From NCBI GenBank assembly GCA_041678045.1, contig JBAYOV010000012.1, positions 10,945 to 74,944 on the forward strand: a stretch of 64,000 nt of DNA, in the 5' to 3' direction. The notes under the pieces were generated by a model. The model was given only the letters and a program-made list of their open reading frames with translations, had not been told where the DNA came from and made no database searches. The position numbers were made by a program, and so were the translations under genes. Position 1 is the first letter of the stretch. The number at the start of each line of letters is the position of its first letter. Source of the stretch: UBA2357 sp041678045 (GTDB lineage Bacteria; Pseudomonadota; Gammaproteobacteria; Burkholderiales; Rhodocyclaceae). Shown here piece after piece: positions 1-9,283 of this stretch.

Positions 1-1
1 G

Positions 2-2224
2 GAGCTGCCCGAGTGGTACATGGGCGATTTCCTGCGCCTGACCCAGGTGCTGACCAACCTCATGGCCAATGCGATCAAGTTCACCGAAGAGGGCATGGTG
101 GAGCTGGAGATCGACACCTGCGAGCTGACGCCGGAGCGGGCGCGGCTGGTGTTCCGCATCCGCGACACCGGCATCGGCCTGACGCAGGCGCAGCAGGCCC
201 GCCTGTTCCAGGCTTTCAGCCAGGCGGATACGTCGATCACCCGGCGCCATGGCGGTACCGGGCTGGGCCTGATCATCAGCCAGAAGCTGATCCAGCTGAT
301 GGGGGGCGCAGGCATCGACCTGCACAGCGAACCGGGCAAGGGCAGCTGCTTCGAGTTCGAACTGTGCCTGCCGGTGGTGGCCGCACCGGCGGATCGGTCG
401 TCCCCCCGCCTGTTGTGCCAGACCCGCACATGCCGCGCGCTGGTGGTGGATGACCAGCCCATTGCCAGAACGGTGCTGCGGGAAATCCTGGCCTCGTGGC
501 AGATCGAGGTGGACGAGGCGGGCGATGGCGAAGATGCGGTGAGCAAGGTTTCGCAGGCCCTGCAGGATCGCCGGGCGTATGACGTGATCCTGATGGATTG
601 GGCCATGCCCCGGCTGGACGGCTTGAGCGCCCTGCGGGCCATCCGCAGGATGATGCACGCCGCAGGCATGGCAAGTGAAATGCCGGTGATGCTGATGGTG
701 TCGGCGCACGAGCAATCGGAGATCGAGTTCGAGCCGGAGGACGGGGTTGCCTACCTGCCCAAGCCGGTGCATCGCTCCGGCCTGTACGATGCCCTCAGCC
801 GGGTGCTGCAACAGGGCGCGCGCCATAGAACGGAGCGGCAGGCGCGCTTCAGCGGCCAGCGTGTGCTGGTGGTGGAGGATCACCCGATCAACCAGCAGGT
901 GGTGCAGGCGCAGCTGGAGCAGATGGGCTTGCAGGTGGCGCTGGCCGACAACGGCGCCGAAGGGGTGGAGAAGGTGCGTTCCGAAGCCTTCGATCTGGTG
1001 CTGATGGATATCCAGATGCCGGTCATGGACGGTTATCAGGCGACCCGGCACATTCGCGATTTCAATGCCGACATCCCGATCGTTGCGCTGACTGCGGCCG
1101 CACTGGTGGAAGACCGCCACAAGGCCTTGCGGGCGGGGATGAACGATCACCTGGGCAAGCCCTTCAACAGCGAGCAACTGTTCGCTCTGCTGCATCGCTG
1201 GCTGCATGCAGACAGCGGGGCGGATGAGGAGCAGCACGGGGAGGCCGAGGGGGGCGGGGGCGACGAACGTCGAACCGGTGTCTCTCCCGGGTCCGATGTG
1301 CCGGCCGTGGGCCATGCGCCCGTTGCACGCCGGCGCAGCGTGCTGATCGTCGATGACATGGTGGCCAACATCAAGGTGCTGGCCAACCTGTTGAAGGACG
1401 AGTACACCATTCAGGTGGCCAGTTCCGGCCACAAGGCGCTGGATATTGCCCGTGGGCACGCGCCGCCCGACCTGATCCTGCTGGACATCGTGATGCCGGA
1501 AATGGACGGCTACGAAGTGTGTCGCGCGCTGAAGAACGACGCGGCGACCAGCCGCATTCCGGTGATCTTCATCAGCGCCCTCGATGAGGTCAGCGACGAA
1601 ACACGCGGGCTCGATCTGGGGGCAGCGGACTACATCAGCAAACCCTACCATGTGGACATTGTGCGTGCGCGCGTGCGCAACCACATGAACCTGAAGGCCA
1701 GGACGGACTTGCTGGAGGAAATGTCTCACATCGACGGGCTGACCCAGGTGGCGAACCGTCGTCATTTCGACGAAACGCTGAAACGGGAGATCAGGCGCCT
1801 GAAGCGCAACGGCAAGCCGCTGGGGCTGGTGATGCTCGACATCGACTACTTCAAGCCCTTCAACGACCACTACGGGCACGGCAAGGGCGATGACTGCCTG
1901 ATCCGGGTGGCGGGCGTGCTGCAGAAGGTCATCCAGCGCCCCGGAGACCTGTTTGCCCGTTACGGTGGCGAAGAGTTCGTCGCCATCCTGCCGGAGACGG
2001 AGCGCGCCGGCGTGCAGTTGATCGCCGAAGCCATGCGCGCGGCGGTGGAGGCGCTGAACCACCCGCATGAGCACTCGCAGATTGCCGACCATGTCACCAT
2101 CAGCGTGGGCTGCATGGTCAGGGTGCCCGGGGGCGAAAGCCCTGAGGAACTCCTCAGGCAGGTGGATGAAGCCTTGTACGAGGCCAAGCGCCAGGGGCGC
2201 AATCGTGTCGTGCTGGGCGACTGA
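2..2224 (+). CDS. Hybrid sensor histidine kinase with three receiver domains and a C-terminal GGEEF diguanylate cyclase (5' end outside window)
   Basis: The reading frame is open from the first bases, so the sensor and phosphoacceptor-His part lies upstream. The window starts in the kinase N-box (LTNLMANAIKFTEEG). G boxes follow (RDTGIGL, GGTGLGLIISQKL), ending the HATPase domain near base 390. Three receivers follow at roughly 430-800, 860-1190 and 1335-1690, with acceptor aspartates in ILMDWAMP, VLMDIQMP and ILLDIVMP. A GGDEF domain fills about 1725-2215. Its signature is GGEEF, and an RxxD inhibitory-site motif (RPGD) lies five residues before it, so an active, product-inhibited cyclase is likely. 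The protein would couple an unknown signal through a phosphorelay to c-di-GMP. The missing N-terminus prevents naming the signal. Confidence 0.93.
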   Translation, partial: ELPEWYMGDFLRLTQVLTNLMANAIKFTEEGMVELEIDTCELTPERARLVFRIRDTGIGLTQAQQARLFQAFSQADTSITRRHGGTGLGLIISQKLIQLMGGAGIDLHSEPGKGSCFEFELCLPVVAAPADRSSPRLLCQTRTCRALVVDDQPIARTVLREILASWQIEVDEAGDGEDAVSKVSQALQDRRAYDVILMDWAMPRLDGLSALRAIRRMMHAAGMASEMPVMLMVSAHEQSEIEFEPEDGVAYLPKPVHRSGLYDALSRVLQQGARHRTERQARFSGQRVLVVEDHPINQQVVQAQLEQMGLQVALADNGAEGVEKVRSEAFDLVLMDIQMPVMDGYQATRHIRDFNADIPIVALTAAALVEDRHKALRAGMNDHLGKPFNSEQLFALLHRWLHADSGADEEQHGEAEGGGGDERRTGVSPGSDVPAVGHAPVARRRSVLIVDDMVANIKVLANLLKDEYTIQVASSGHKALDIARGHAPPDLILLDIVMPEMDGYEVCRALKNDAATSRIPVIFISALDEVSDETRGLDLGAADYISKPYHVDIVRARVRNHMNLKARTDLLEEMSHIDGLTQVANRRHFDETLKREIRRLKRNGKPLGLVMLDIDYFKPFNDHYGHGKGDDCLIRVAGVLQKVIQRPGDLFARYGGEEFVAILPETERAGVQLIAEAMRAAVEALNHPHEHSQIADHVTISVGCMVRVPGGESPEELLRQVDEALYEAKRQGRNRVVLGD

Positions 2225-2328
2225 ACGGTAACCATGCCGGCCGCCCCGACGAAGATGGCAGCCTGTTCGCCATCCTTTCTGTATCTATACACGGCCAGCG
2301 GTTTGGCTTAACATCTTCGATTCCCGAT

Positions 2329-2352
2329 GCACGGCGGCACCAGCCGCCGTGT
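2329..2352 (+). terminator. Hairpin between the hybrid kinase gene and argD
   Basis: The arms ACGGCGGC and GCCGCCGT pair perfectly around an ACCA loop, with one or two extra pairs outside. The following bases are only weakly T-rich. It could end kinase transcription or be an argD leader structure. A GTG codon overlapping the hairpin is in frame with argD but has no ribosome site. Confidence 0.35.
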
Positions 2353-2384
2353 GCGTTTCTGGATCCGACCGATCGAGGCTTTTC

Positions 2385-3557
2385 ATGTCCCACATCATGA
2401 ATACCTACGCCAGGCTGCCGGTGGCCTTCAGCCATGGCGAGGGCGCGTGGCTTTTCGATGAAACCGGCAAGCGCTATCTCGACGCCTTGTCGGGCATTGC
2501 GGTTTCGACCCTGGGTCACAACCACCCCCGGCTCGTACAGGCGATTGCCAGTCAGGCGGCGTGCGTGCTGCACACCTCCAACCTGTACCGCATCCCGCTG
2601 CAGGAAGAGCTGTCCGACCGCCTGGCCGCGCTGTCGGGCATGGATGAAGTGTTTTTCTGCAACTCCGGCTGCGAAGCCAACGAGGCCGCGATCAAGCTGG
2701 CGCGCTTTCATGGTCACCGCAAGGGTATCGAGGTGCCGACCGTCATCGTGATGGAAAACGCCTTCCATGGCCGCACCATGGCCACTCTGTCGGCCACCGG
2801 AAACCGCAAGGCACAGGCCGGATTCGAGCCGCTGGTGTCGGGTTTCGTGCGCGTGCCCTACCGCGACATCGACGCGATCCGCAGCATTGCCCAGCACAAT
2901 CACAACATCGTTGCGGTGATGCTGGAGATGATCCAGGGCGAGGGCGGGGTGCATCTGGCCGACGAGGACTTCCAGCGCGAACTGCGCCAGGTCTGCGACG
3001 AACGCGGCTGGTTGCTGATCTGCGACGAAGTGCAGTGCGGCATGGGGCGTACCGGCAAGTGGTTCGGCTTCCAGCATGGCGGCATTCGCCCCGACGTGAT
3101 GACGCTGGCAAAGGGGCTGGGTTCGGGCGTGCCGATTGGTGCCTGCCTGACCGCCGGACAGGCCAGCGGCCTGTTCGGGCCGGGCAACCACGGTTCGACC
3201 TTCGGGGGCAACCCGCTCGCCTGCGCGGCGGGGCTGACCACGCTGTCGGTGATCGAGGACGACGGCCTGATGGACAACGCGATCACGGTTGGCGAGGCCA
3301 TCCGCGACGGACTGCGCAAGGCGCTCGAAGGCGTGCCGGGCCTGGTGGACGTGCGCGGCCGTGGCCTGATGATCGGCGTCGAGCTGGATCGTCCCTGCGG
3401 CGCGCTGGTCGGGCAGGCCCTGGAGGCCGGGCTGCTGATCAACGTCACCGCCGAACGCGTGGTGCGCCTGCTGCCGCCGCTGACGTTCAGCCTGCAGGAT
3501 GCCGGCATGCTGGTGGACATCCTTGCCCCCCTCATCCGCACGCATCTCGAACAGTGA
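2385..3557 (+). CDS. argD: Acetylornithine aminotransferase
   Basis: A PLP-dependent class III aminotransferase that converts N-acetylglutamate semialdehyde and glutamate to N-acetylornithine in cytoplasmic arginine synthesis. Visible family motifs are GIAVSTLGHNHP near the N-terminus, the PLP phosphate and ring contacts around NSGCEANEAAIKLAR, the CDEVQCGMGRTG segment, and the catalytic lysine in TLAKGLGSGVP. The length of 390 residues is normal. The ATG at 2385 follows a GAGG seven bases upstream, so I prefer it to the upstream GTG at 2349. It is the first of three arginine genes in order (argD, argF, argG), with argF only 10 bases downstream. ArgD enzymes often also act on succinyl-diaminopimelate semialdehyde, which the sequence cannot settle. 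Confidence 0.95.
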   Translation: MSHIMNTYARLPVAFSHGEGAWLFDETGKRYLDALSGIAVSTLGHNHPRLVQAIASQAACVLHTSNLYRIPLQEELSDRLAALSGMDEVFFCNSGCEANEAAIKLARFHGHRKGIEVPTVIVMENAFHGRTMATLSATGNRKAQAGFEPLVSGFVRVPYRDIDAIRSIAQHNHNIVAVMLEMIQGEGGVHLADEDFQRELRQVCDERGWLLICDEVQCGMGRTGKWFGFQHGGIRPDVMTLAKGLGSGVPIGACLTAGQASGLFGPGNHGSTFGGNPLACAAGLTTLSVIEDDGLMDNAITVGEAIRDGLRKALEGVPGLVDVRGRGLMIGVELDRPCGALVGQALEAGLLINVTAERVVRLLPPLTFSLQDAGMLVDILAPLIRTHLEQ

Positions 3558-3567
3558 GCGCCACAGC

Positions 3568-4494
3568 ATGAGCGAACTCAAACATTACCTGCAGTTCAAG
3601 GATTTCACCCGCGAGGAATACGAGCACCTTTTCGCGCGCGCGCGCTGGATCAAGAACAAGTTCAAGCGCTACGAGCCCTATCACCCGATGTTCGACCGCA
3701 CGCTGGTGATGATTTTCGAGAAGGCCAGCACGCGCACCCGCCTGTCCTTCGAGGCCGGCATGCATCAGCTCGGCGGCTCGGCGATCTACCTGAACACCCG
3801 CGATTCCCAGCTTGGCCGGGGCGAGCCGGTGGAGGATGCCGCGCAGGTGATCTCGCGCATGAGCGACCTGGTGATGATCCGCACCTTCGAGCAGGACATC
3901 ATCGAGCGCTTCGCGGCCAACTCCCGCGTGCCGGTGATCAACGGCCTGACCAACGAATACCATCCCTGCCAGATCCTCGCCGACATCTTCACCTACATCG
4001 AGCATCGTGGCTGCATCCAGGGCAAGACCGTGGCCTGGATCGGCGACAGCAACAACATGTGCAACACCTGGCTGCAGGCGGCCGAGGTGCTGGACTTCAA
4101 TGTCCATGTGTCCACGCCACCGGGCTACGAGGTGGAGCCGGAGCGGGCCGGGCTGTATGGCACCAGCCACTTCGAGCAGTTTGCCGACCCGATGGAAGCC
4201 TGCCGGGGGGCCGATCTGGTGACCACCGATGTGTGGACCTCGATGGGCTTCGAAGCCGAGAACGAGGCCCGCATGAAGGCCTTTGCCGACTGGTGCGTGG
4301 ATGCCGAGATGATGGCCCAGGCCCACCCCGACGCCGTGTTCATGCACTGCCTGCCGGCCCACCGTGGCGAGGAAGTCACCGCCGAAGTCATGGACGGACC
4401 GCAATCGGTGGTGTGGGACGAGGCGGAGAACCGGCTGCACGCGCAAAAAGCCCTGATGGAATATCTGGTCATCGGCAAGGTCGAGTGCCAGTAA
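3568..4494 (+). CDS. argF: Ornithine carbamoyltransferase
   Basis: The enzyme joins ornithine and carbamoyl phosphate to make citrulline. Diagnostic motifs are the carbamoyl-phosphate loop STRTR, the HPCQ segment, and HCLPAHRGEEV near the C-terminus, whose cysteine binds ornithine. The protein has 308 residues, the usual length for bacterial anabolic OTCases. The ATG at 3568 lies 10 bases after the argD stop, which suggests co-transcription and possible translational coupling. Nothing abnormal was seen. Aspartate carbamoyltransferase is excluded by the HCLP motif and the arginine-pathway neighbours. Confidence 0.97.
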   Translation: MSELKHYLQFKDFTREEYEHLFARARWIKNKFKRYEPYHPMFDRTLVMIFEKASTRTRLSFEAGMHQLGGSAIYLNTRDSQLGRGEPVEDAAQVISRMSDLVMIRTFEQDIIERFAANSRVPVINGLTNEYHPCQILADIFTYIEHRGCIQGKTVAWIGDSNNMCNTWLQAAEVLDFNVHVSTPPGYEVEPERAGLYGTSHFEQFADPMEACRGADLVTTDVWTSMGFEAENEARMKAFADWCVDAEMMAQAHPDAVFMHCLPAHRGEEVTAEVMDGPQSVVWDEAENRLHAQKALMEYLVIGKVECQ

Positions 4495-4590
4495 ACAGAC
4501 CGTGGCGGGCGGCACTCGCCCGGCACTGAACATTCAACATTCAAGCACACCCCGGTCGCCGCCCGTGTGGCCGGGCAAACGGAAGAAACC

Positions 4591-5820
<1,230 letters not shown>

Positions 5821-5835
5821 TTGACAGCATGGCAT

Positions 5836-5853
5836 GACTGGCTTCGGCCAGTC
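5836..5853 (+). other. C(UUCG)G tetraloop hairpin between argG and the DUF2788 gene
   Basis: The seven-base arms GACTGGC and GCCAGTC enclose TTCG, a very stable RNA tetraloop. There is no T-run after it, so it is more likely an mRNA-stability or processing element than a terminator. Confidence 0.5.
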
Positions 5854-5869
5854 TCAGGGAGAAACGGTG

Positions 5870-6100
5870 ATGAGCAACGATCCGATCATCTTCGGACTGA
5901 CAATCACGGAGTTCGAAGACCTTTCACTCAAGGTGCTGCTGACGGCACTGATCCTGTACATGCTGTTCATCATCGGCAACCTGGCCTACAAGTCCAAGGC
6001 CGGCAAGTATGGAACCGCATGGATGTTCCTCGCGCTTGGCCTGGGCTTCGTCGGCTTCATCTCGAAGAGCTTCATCCAGAAACTGATGGGCATCGAGTGA
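5870..6100 (+). CDS. DUF2788 family small membrane protein
   Basis: A 76-residue protein with two predicted membrane helices: roughly residues 20-40 (LLTALILYMLFIIGNLAY) and residues 46-66 (TAWMFLALGLGFVGFI). A short basic loop with the conserved SKAGKYGT segment separates them. I recognise the pattern as DUF2788, a family of unknown function common in Burkholderiales and Rhodocyclales. This assignment is from memory of the family. The ATG at 5870 follows AGGGAG at a good distance. It sits between argG and ppnP on the same strand; no role can be inferred from that. Confidence 0.8.
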   Translation: MSNDPIIFGLTITEFEDLSLKVLLTALILYMLFIIGNLAYKSKAGKYGTAWMFLALGLGFVGFISKSFIQKLMGIE

Positions 6101-6123
6101 CGGTGCCACGGAAGGAAAGATCA

Positions 6124-6450
6124 ATGACGACGATTACCGAAAAGTTCGAAGGCGTCACGCTGGCCACGCGTGCCAACGTGTATTTCGAAGGCAAGTGCTT
6201 CAGCCACGCCTTCACGCTGGCCGACGGCACGCGCAAGTCGGCCGGGGTGGTGCTGCCTGCTTGCCTGACTTTTGGCACGGCCGCAGCCGAAATCATGGAA
6301 TGCGTGTCCGGCAGCTGCAAGGTACGGCTCAAGGGCGAGGCCGACTGGAAGGTGTACGGCCCGGGCGAGTCCTTCGCGGTGCCGGCCGACTCCAGCTTCG
6401 ACATCCAGGTGGAAGGTGAGCCCTTCCACTACGTCTGCCACTATGCATGA
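6124..6450 (+). CDS. ppnP: Pyrimidine/purine nucleoside phosphorylase, cupin fold
   Basis: A 108-residue single-domain cupin of the former DUF1255/YaiE group, which phosphorolyses several nucleosides to base and ribose 1-phosphate. Recognisable segments are ANVYFEGKCFSHAF, the central GTAAAEIMECVSGSC and the C-terminal PGESFAVPADSSFDI followed by FHYVCHY. E. coli PpnP has 94 residues, so the size fits. The ATG at 6124 follows GGAAGGAAAG at a suitable spacing. The gene lies 23 bases after the DUF2788 gene and is probably co-transcribed with it. Confidence 0.88.
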   Translation: MTTITEKFEGVTLATRANVYFEGKCFSHAFTLADGTRKSAGVVLPACLTFGTAAAEIMECVSGSCKVRLKGEADWKVYGPGESFAVPADSSFDIQVEGEPFHYVCHYA

Positions 6451-6526
6451 ATGCATGAACGGGCACCTTCGTGCCTGAACACCCGGTCGGGTGAATCAAT
6501 CCGGACAAACACAGGGAGAACCAGGG

Positions 6527-7012
6527 GTGCCATCCTTTGACATCACATCCGAAGTCGATCTGGTTGCGCTGCGTAACGCAGTGGATGTGGCCAACCGCAA
6601 GATCGGCAACCGCTATGACTTCAAGGGCAGCGATGCACGGGTAGAGCAGAACGACAAGCTGCTCACGCTGTTTGCCGACAGCGATTTTCAGCTCGACCAG
6701 ATGAAGGACATCCTGTTGCCCGAGATGACCGCCAAGAAGGTCGATGTGCGCTGCCTCGACCAGGGCGACGTGCAAAAGGTCAGCGGCAACAAGGTCAAGC
6801 AGGAGGTTCGCGTGCGCACCGGCATCGAGCAGGACCTTGCGAAAAAGATCGTGAAGCTGCTCAAGGACAGCAAGCTCAAAGTGCAGGCCGCCATCCAGGG
6901 TGAGGCCGTCCGGGTATCCGGCGCCAAGCGCGACACCCTGCAGGATGCCATCGCGGTGGTGCGCAAGGACATCACCGACTTCCCGCTGCAGTACGGAAAC
7001 TTCCGCGACTGA
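6527..7012 (+). CDS. yajQ: YajQ family cyclic di-GMP-binding / nucleotide-binding protein
   Basis: A 161-residue cytoplasmic protein of the UPF0234/YajQ family, starting PSFDITSEVDLVALRNAVD as is typical. Two ferredoxin-like halves follow, the second beginning around VRTGIEQDLAKKIVKLL. Xanthomonas members bind c-di-GMP and modulate a transcription factor; E. coli YajQ binds nucleotides and RNA. I choose the GTG at 6527 because AGGGAGA lies eight bases upstream and it gives the canonical N-terminus. An in-frame GTG at 6491 adds residues that do not look conserved. A c-di-GMP link with the upstream cyclase gene is possible but is not shown by the context. Confidence 0.93.
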   Translation: MPSFDITSEVDLVALRNAVDVANRKIGNRYDFKGSDARVEQNDKLLTLFADSDFQLDQMKDILLPEMTAKKVDVRCLDQGDVQKVSGNKVKQEVRVRTGIEQDLAKKIVKLLKDSKLKVQAAIQGEAVRVSGAKRDTLQDAIAVVRKDITDFPLQYGNFRD

Positions 7013-7022
7013 CCCGCCCTCC

Positions 7023-7062
7023 GTCCATGGCATAGCCGGCGATCTCCGCTCATGCCATGGAC
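7023..7062. repeat. Inverted repeat with 11-base arms between yajQ and the pseudopilin gene
   Basis: The arms GTCCATGGCAT (7023-7033) and ATGCCATGGAC (7052-7062) are perfect complements around an 18-base spacer. No T-run follows. It may be a factor-independent pause or an operator upstream of the pseudopilin gene; function unknown. Confidence 0.5.
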
Positions 7063-7145
7063 ATCAATGCTGCCGTCTCCTAAACTTTCCCAATGCCTGA
7101 TGCATGATCCGGCGCGTCGTGCCGGCTTTGCGGGGGAGGGGACAG

Positions 7146-7691
7146 ATGCGAAAGACGTATCGATGCCGGCTGGCGGGTTTCAGTCTGGCGGAATTGCTGC
7201 TTGCGATGGGGGTGCTGGCCGTGCTGGCCACGCTTGCGCTGCCGTCGATGGCCGCCATGGTGCGCCGTGCCCAGCTCGATACCACGGTGAATGACTTTTA
7301 CTCCGGGCTGATGCTCGCCCGCGCCGAGGCCGTCAAGCGCGGCAGGCGGGTCAGCCTGTGCCCCGGCGCGGCCGACGGAGCCGCGTGCGATGCGTCCGCC
7401 GGCTGGGCGGCCGGCTTCATGGTGTTCGCGGACGACAACGACAATGGCCAGCGCGATGCGGGGGAAGACATCGTGCGCGTCGCCCCTGCATCCCGCCGCC
7501 CCGACCTCCGGACCTGGAGCACGGCCCCGCTCAGCGCCGGCATCTCCTACATCGGCACGGGTGAAACCCGCGCCTTGAACGGCGCCCTGCAGATGGGCAC
7601 CGTGACATTCTGCCTCCACGACGAAGGCCGCCGGGTGGTCATCAACAGCACCGGAAGGCCAAGACTGGAACAGGCAGGGCAGGGGTGCTGA
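7146..7691 (+). CDS. GspH/FimT family type IV pseudopilin
   Basis: A 181-residue prepilin-like protein. After a short basic leader it has the prepilin peptidase site G-FSLAELLLAMGVLAVLATLAL, where the phenylalanine would become the methylated N-terminus and the glutamate sits at position 5 of the mature chain. The rest matches GspH/FimT minor pseudopilins, including a glycine/aspartate-rich FADDNDNGQRDAGED segment. The role is minor pilin or priming component of a type IV pilus or secretion system in the inner membrane. It stands alone here; other pil genes are not adjacent. The ATG at 7146 follows GGGGGAGGGG, a strong ribosome site. Confidence 0.88.
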   Translation: MRKTYRCRLAGFSLAELLLAMGVLAVLATLALPSMAAMVRRAQLDTTVNDFYSGLMLARAEAVKRGRRVSLCPGAADGAACDASAGWAAGFMVFADDNDNGQRDAGEDIVRVAPASRRPDLRTWSTAPLSAGISYIGTGETRALNGALQMGTVTFCLHDEGRRVVINSTGRPRLEQAGQGC

Positions 7692-7773
7692 ATGTGGCTG
7701 TTGGGGCAATTCGCTGGGCTGCCCCTGCGGAGGTCATGAGGATGAAGTGTTTTGCGCGGTGCTGTACCTGCTG

Positions 7774-7800
7774 GCGTGCGCGAAAAAATCCAGCGCACGC
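7774..7800. repeat. Inverted repeat with 8-base arms between the pseudopilin gene and arfB
   Basis: GCGTGCGC (7774-7781) and GCGCACGC (7793-7800) pair across an A-rich 11-base spacer. It lies in the roughly 200-base gap before arfB, which otherwise has no gene. It could be a weak terminator or part of the arfB leader. Confidence 0.35.
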
Positions 7801-7889
7801 TGAATCTGAACGCGATTGCCCTGGCCCTCGCCGGGGATGTTTCGATCTGTTATGGTCTCCAGCCAAAAGGCCGGAGAAGGGGCTGAGCA

Positions 7890-8294
7890 ATGCAGTCGAA
7901 TTTTACGCTGCCGCTGGATGAAGTCGAAATCACCGCCATTCGTGCGCAAGGCGCCGGGGGGCAGAACGTTAACAAAGTGTCGAATGCGGTGCACCTGCGG
8001 TTCGACATTGCGGCCTCCAGTCTTCCGGACGACATCAAGGCACGCCTGCAGGCCTTGCGCGATCACCGCATCAGCAATGACGGCGTAGTGGTCATCAAGG
8101 CGCAGAAGTTTCGCAGCCTGGAAAAGAACCGGATGGAAGCCATGAGACGTCTGGAAGAACTGATCGAAAGCGTTGCGACGCTTCCCAAAGAACGCCGGGC
8201 CACGAAACCGACACGCGCATCCATTACCCGCAGGCTGGAGATGAAGGCCCGGCGGGCCTCGCTCAAAGCCTTTCGTGGAAAGGTGAACGACTGA
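7890..8294 (+). CDS. arfB: Alternative ribosome-rescue factor B (peptidyl-tRNA hydrolase)
   Basis: A 134-residue release-factor-like protein that frees stalled, non-stop ribosomes by hydrolysing peptidyl-tRNA. The catalytic GGQ lies at residues 23-25 in AQGAGGQNVNKVSNAVHLRF. The C-terminal tail is rich in lysine and arginine (TRRLEMKARRASLKAFRGK), as needed to enter the mRNA channel. The length matches ArfB/YaeJ (about 140) and is far too short for RF1/RF2. The gene is free-standing, with the convergent cysB 59 bases downstream. The ATG at 7890 follows GGAGAAGGGG. Confidence 0.93.
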   Translation: MQSNFTLPLDEVEITAIRAQGAGGQNVNKVSNAVHLRFDIAASSLPDDIKARLQALRDHRISNDGVVVIKAQKFRSLEKNRMEAMRRLEELIESVATLPKERRATKPTRASITRRLEMKARRASLKAFRGKVND

Positions 8295-8353
8295 GCCGGG
8301 CTCGTTGATTCGTGGCAGGGCGCATGCTCCCGACGACCGCTGCCATCTTCAGT

Positions 8354-9283
8354 TCATTCAGCCACCGGAAACAGCGCCCCCTTGACACGCTCCGCACCCA
8401 GTTCCGGCGCGCAGTACTCGATGAAGCGCAAGGCATAGTCGCGCAGGTAGTGGCCGCGGCGCAACGCGATGCGGGTGGTGTTGGGTGTGAACAGCTCCGT
8501 GCCGTCGAGCAGGGTGAGGCCGGCGTCGCGCTGCGGGTGGAAGGCCATCGCGGCGATGATCCCCACCCCCAGACCCAGCTCCACGTAAGCCTTGATCACG
8601 TCCGCATCGAGCGCGGACATCACGATGTCCGGCGCCAGTCCGGCGGCGGCAAAGGCCGCATCGATGCGCGCCCGCCCGGTATAGCCCTCGTGGTAGGTGA
8701 TGATCGGGTACTCGGCCAGCGCCTCGATGCTGAGCCGGGGCTCACGGGTGAGCGGATGATCGGCCGGCACCACCAGCGAGTGCTGCCACTGGTAGAAGGG
8801 GAAGCTCACCAGGTCGTCCTCGTCCCCCAGCGCCTCGGTGGCGATGCCGATGTCCACCTGGCCGTTGCGCAGCATGGCGACGATCTCCTGCGGGCCGCCC
8901 TGGTGCAGTTCCAGATGCACCTTCGGAAACGCCTGCTTGAAGCGCGTCACCACCGGCGGCAGCGCGTAGCGCGCCTGGGTGTGGGTGGTGGCGACAGCAA
9001 GGTGGCCGCGATCCTTCTGCGCGAACTGCTCGCCCAGGCGCTTGATGTTGTGGGTGTCGAGCAGGATGCGCTCGACGAAGGGCAGCAGCTCCTTGCCCGG
9101 TTCGGTGAGCCCGAGCAGGCGCTTGCCACGGCGCACGAAGAGCTCCACGCCCAGCTCATCCTCCAGATCCTTGATGTGCTTGGAGACGCCGGACTGGGCG
9201 GTATAGAGCGCTGCAGCCACCTCGGTGAGGTTGTAGTTGCGCCGCACCGTCTCGCGCACGATGCGCAGTTGCTGCAGGTTCAT
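8354..9283 (-). CDS. cysB: LysR-family regulator of sulfur assimilation CysB
   Basis: A 309-residue LysR-type regulator with an N-terminal winged helix-turn-helix (LTEVAAALYTAQSGVSKHI, residues about 19-37) and a C-terminal inducer-binding domain. The N-terminus MNLQQLRIVRETVRRNYNL and the TTHTQARYALP segment are hallmarks of CysB/Cbl. CysB activates sulfate and sulfonate genes when N-acetylserine accumulates. It is the last gene of the cysP-T-W-A-B operon and overlaps cysA by four bases (ATGA at 9280-9283). Translation is therefore coupled to the transporter. Cbl is the alternative identity; the operon context favours CysB. Confidence 0.93.
   Translation of the reverse strand: MNLQQLRIVRETVRRNYNLTEVAAALYTAQSGVSKHIKDLEDELGVELFVRRGKRLLGLTEPGKELLPFVERILLDTHNIKRLGEQFAQKDRGHLAVATTHTQARYALPPVVTRFKQAFPKVHLELHQGGPQEIVAMLRNGQVDIGIATEALGDEDDLVSFPFYQWQHSLVVPADHPLTREPRLSIEALAEYPIITYHEGYTGRARIDAAFAAAGLAPDIVMSALDADVIKAYVELGLGVGIIAAMAFHPQRDAGLTLLDGTELFTPNTTRIALRRGHYLRDYALRFIEYCAPELGAERVKGALFPVAE

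Noticed and set aside
2349..2384. Upstream GTG start for argD
   Set aside because: It overlaps a hairpin, lacks a ribosome site and adds non-conserved residues; the ATG at 2385 has GAGG at good spacing.
7685..7921. A 78-codon frame between the pseudopilin gene and arfB
   Set aside because: It overlaps the arfB start in another frame, is Cys/Arg-rich and has no homologous pattern.
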